This document shows, piece by piece, positions 62,981-64,000 of a stretch of 64,000 bases of DNA (its first letter is position 1; every line of letters starts with the position of its first letter). Location of the stretch: contig NZ_MAEH01000014.1 of NCBI RefSeq assembly GCF_009933135.1, positions 372,001 through 436,000 on the forward strand. The letters are read 5' to 3'. The stretch comes from Candidatus Enterococcus leclercqii (lineage in GTDB: Bacteria; Bacillota; Bacilli; Lactobacillales; Enterococcaceae). A program made the translations under genes and the position numbers. The notes under the pieces are model-generated. The model did not search any database. It was not told the DNA's origin and worked only from the letters and a program-made list of their open reading frames with translations.

Positions 62981-64000
62981 ATGTCGGAAAACAAACGCAA
63001 TGGCAGACATGGAAAAAAGCAGAATTTATTTCAAAAAGCAGCGCCAGTTCTGATCGGCACAGTAGTTTTATTGCTGGCCGCAGTCGCATTATATGGCGTT
63101 TTTCAAGCAAATCGTGGCAAATTGTCTGCAAATCAGACAGGAAATGCCCAAGTAAAAAAAGAACAAGCGCCATCCTCTGATACCACCAAGGATCAAGAAG
63201 AAAAAACAGCTGCCTCCGAAACCACAACGTCAAAAACAAATGACAATGATGAAGATGTTGAGGCAGCAACAAAAGATTCGAAAAAATTACGCGTGGCTAA
63301 AGGAAAAAACCATAACGAGGCTGCAAAAGACTATGCTTATGATCCTAAATGGGTTCAAGATGTTGTCGATGGACGAGCAGTCAACGACGGTCAACGCCTT
63401 TGTTTTTTAACCTTTGATGATGGAGTCAATCATGAAGTTACGCCACAAATTCTGGATGTTTTGAAAAAAGAGCAAGTCCACGCTACTTTCTTTGTTGTTG
63501 GCAATACAATTGGTGACAAGACGAAGGATATTCTTGAGCGGCAAATTTCAGAAGGCAACAGTATTGGTATCCACAGCTTTGATCATGACTATGATAAGTT
63601 GTATCCTGGCAGGACAGCAGATTCTTCCCGCATCGCAAAAGAAGCCGAAGATACACAAGCAGCGTTGAAAAAACAGCTGGGACAAGATTTTCAAACAACT
63701 TCATGGCGCTATCCTGGAGGACATATGTCTTGGCATAATATGGTGCAAGCTGATGATGCGCTGGCTGCTCAAGGGCTGCACTGGGTGGATTGGAATGCAA
63801 TGAGTGGGGATGCAGAACCGGCGAGCACCCGACCTAAAACGGCAGACGAAATGGTTGCCTACCAGGAAAAATCAATTACGGAATATCCGGATGTCAAATT
63901 GCGAGTAGTGCTGATGCATGATGCTGCAGATAAGCAGGTAACTGTTGCAGCGTTACCGCGAATCATTCAATTTTATCGAGACAAAGGATTTAAATTTGGT
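62981..64000 (+). CDS. Polysaccharide (peptidoglycan) deacetylase, partial 3' end missing
   Basis: 340 codons are visible and the frame stays open to the window edge. A short cytoplasmic tail, one membrane helix (about residues 25-45) and a long Lys/Glu/Thr linker precede a CE4 NodB domain. Its motifs are present: TFDDG with Asp146-Asp147, HSFDH with metal ligands His198 and His202, RYPGGHMSW, DWNAMSGDAEP and VLMHD. This points to a PgdA-like enzyme that removes acetyl groups from GlcNAc in peptidoglycan and lowers lysozyme sensitivity; substrate is inferred. GGGGAG precedes ATG. Confidence 0.9.
   Translation, partial: MSENKRNGRHGKKQNLFQKAAPVLIGTVVLLLAAVALYGVFQANRGKLSANQTGNAQVKKEQAPSSDTTKDQEEKTAASETTTSKTNDNDEDVEAATKDSKKLRVAKGKNHNEAAKDYAYDPKWVQDVVDGRAVNDGQRLCFLTFDDGVNHEVTPQILDVLKKEQVHATFFVVGNTIGDKTKDILERQISEGNSIGIHSFDHDYDKLYPGRTADSSRIAKEAEDTQAALKKQLGQDFQTTSWRYPGGHMSWHNMVQADDALAAQGLHWVDWNAMSGDAEPASTRPKTADEMVAYQEKSITEYPDVKLRVVLMHDAADKQVTVAALPRIIQFYRDKGFKFG

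Noticed and set aside
62935-63180. 81-aa plus and 104-aa minus frames over the start of the deacetylase
   Set aside because: Shadows: the deacetylase frame from 62981 is open to the window edge with full CE4 motifs.
1-64000. Mobile elements, CRISPR arrays, prophage, toxin-antitoxin pairs
   Set aside because: Looked for transposase or integrase motifs (only XerC found), regularly spaced repeats and phage genes; none seen.

Overview
The window is low-to-moderate GC Firmicute chromosome, most like Lactobacillales and specifically Enterococcus or a close relative. Reasons: the order dprA-topA-trmFO-xerC-hslV-hslU-codY after rbgA-rnhB, the pflB-pflA-ppaC-DUF1803 neighbourhood, thyA-folA, plsY divergent from parE-parC, extended -10 (TGn) promoters, many TTG/GTG starts and compact rho-independent terminators. 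I see no insertion sequence, prophage, CRISPR array or rRNA. It reads as mostly core genome with a few accessory patches.

Layout. 0-6.2 kb: a class B penicillin-binding protein, an Uup-type ABC-F ATPase, thymidylate synthase and dihydrofolate reductase. 6.2-10.6 kb: a hemolysin III-type membrane protein (minus strand), DegV, then an SGNH hydrolase-YpmS-MsrA-YozE operon. 10.6-12.8 kb: carboxy-terminal protease and signal peptidase I. 13-24.4 kb: ribosome assembly, RNase HII, DprA, topoisomerase I, TrmFO, XerC, HslVU, CodY and a mutarotase-like protein. 24.5-30.1 kb: plsY and topoisomerase IV. 30.3-35.7 kb: pyruvate formate-lyase, its activase, Mn pyrophosphatase and a DUF1803 protein. 35.9-37.8 kb: small unknowns and two minus-strand membrane proteins. 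38.3-48.5 kb: a complete glycogen operon, glgB-C-D-A-P plus a GH13 hydrolase. 48.6-52 kb: small unknown proteins, tRNA-Leu(AAG), an AlaA-type aminotransferase and a small DUF2187-like gene. 52-54.7 kb: an RRNPP-type (HTH plus TPR) regulator and nagA. 55-60.4 kb: an ABC transporter with a very large coiled-coil permease, then orphan gamma and beta subunits of a Na+-translocating decarboxylase. 60.9-64 kb: truB, ribF and the 5' part of a polysaccharide deacetylase that runs off the window.

How it fits together. ThyA, FolA and TrmFO share the folate one-carbon pool. PflB/PflA run mixed-acid fermentation. The glycogen operon holds both synthesis and breakdown; its promoter region carries two sequences resembling CcpA sites, which fits carbon-state control. 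CodY would report branched-chain amino acids and GTP. The penicillin-binding protein, CtpA and the deacetylase act on the envelope.

The least explained parts are: a roughly 130-nt nearly complete inverted repeat between glgA and glgP; a structured leader with its own promoter before rbgA that shares boundary words with that repeat; the RRNPP regulator with a short ORF and direct repeats upstream; the OadG/OadB pair without a carboxyltransferase; and the disordered protein at 48.6 kb. Four small genes (59-aa DUF2187-like, 45-aa OadG-like, 61 and 63 aa) are easy to miss with a length cutoff. All homology statements are from motif recognition by eye; no database search was run.
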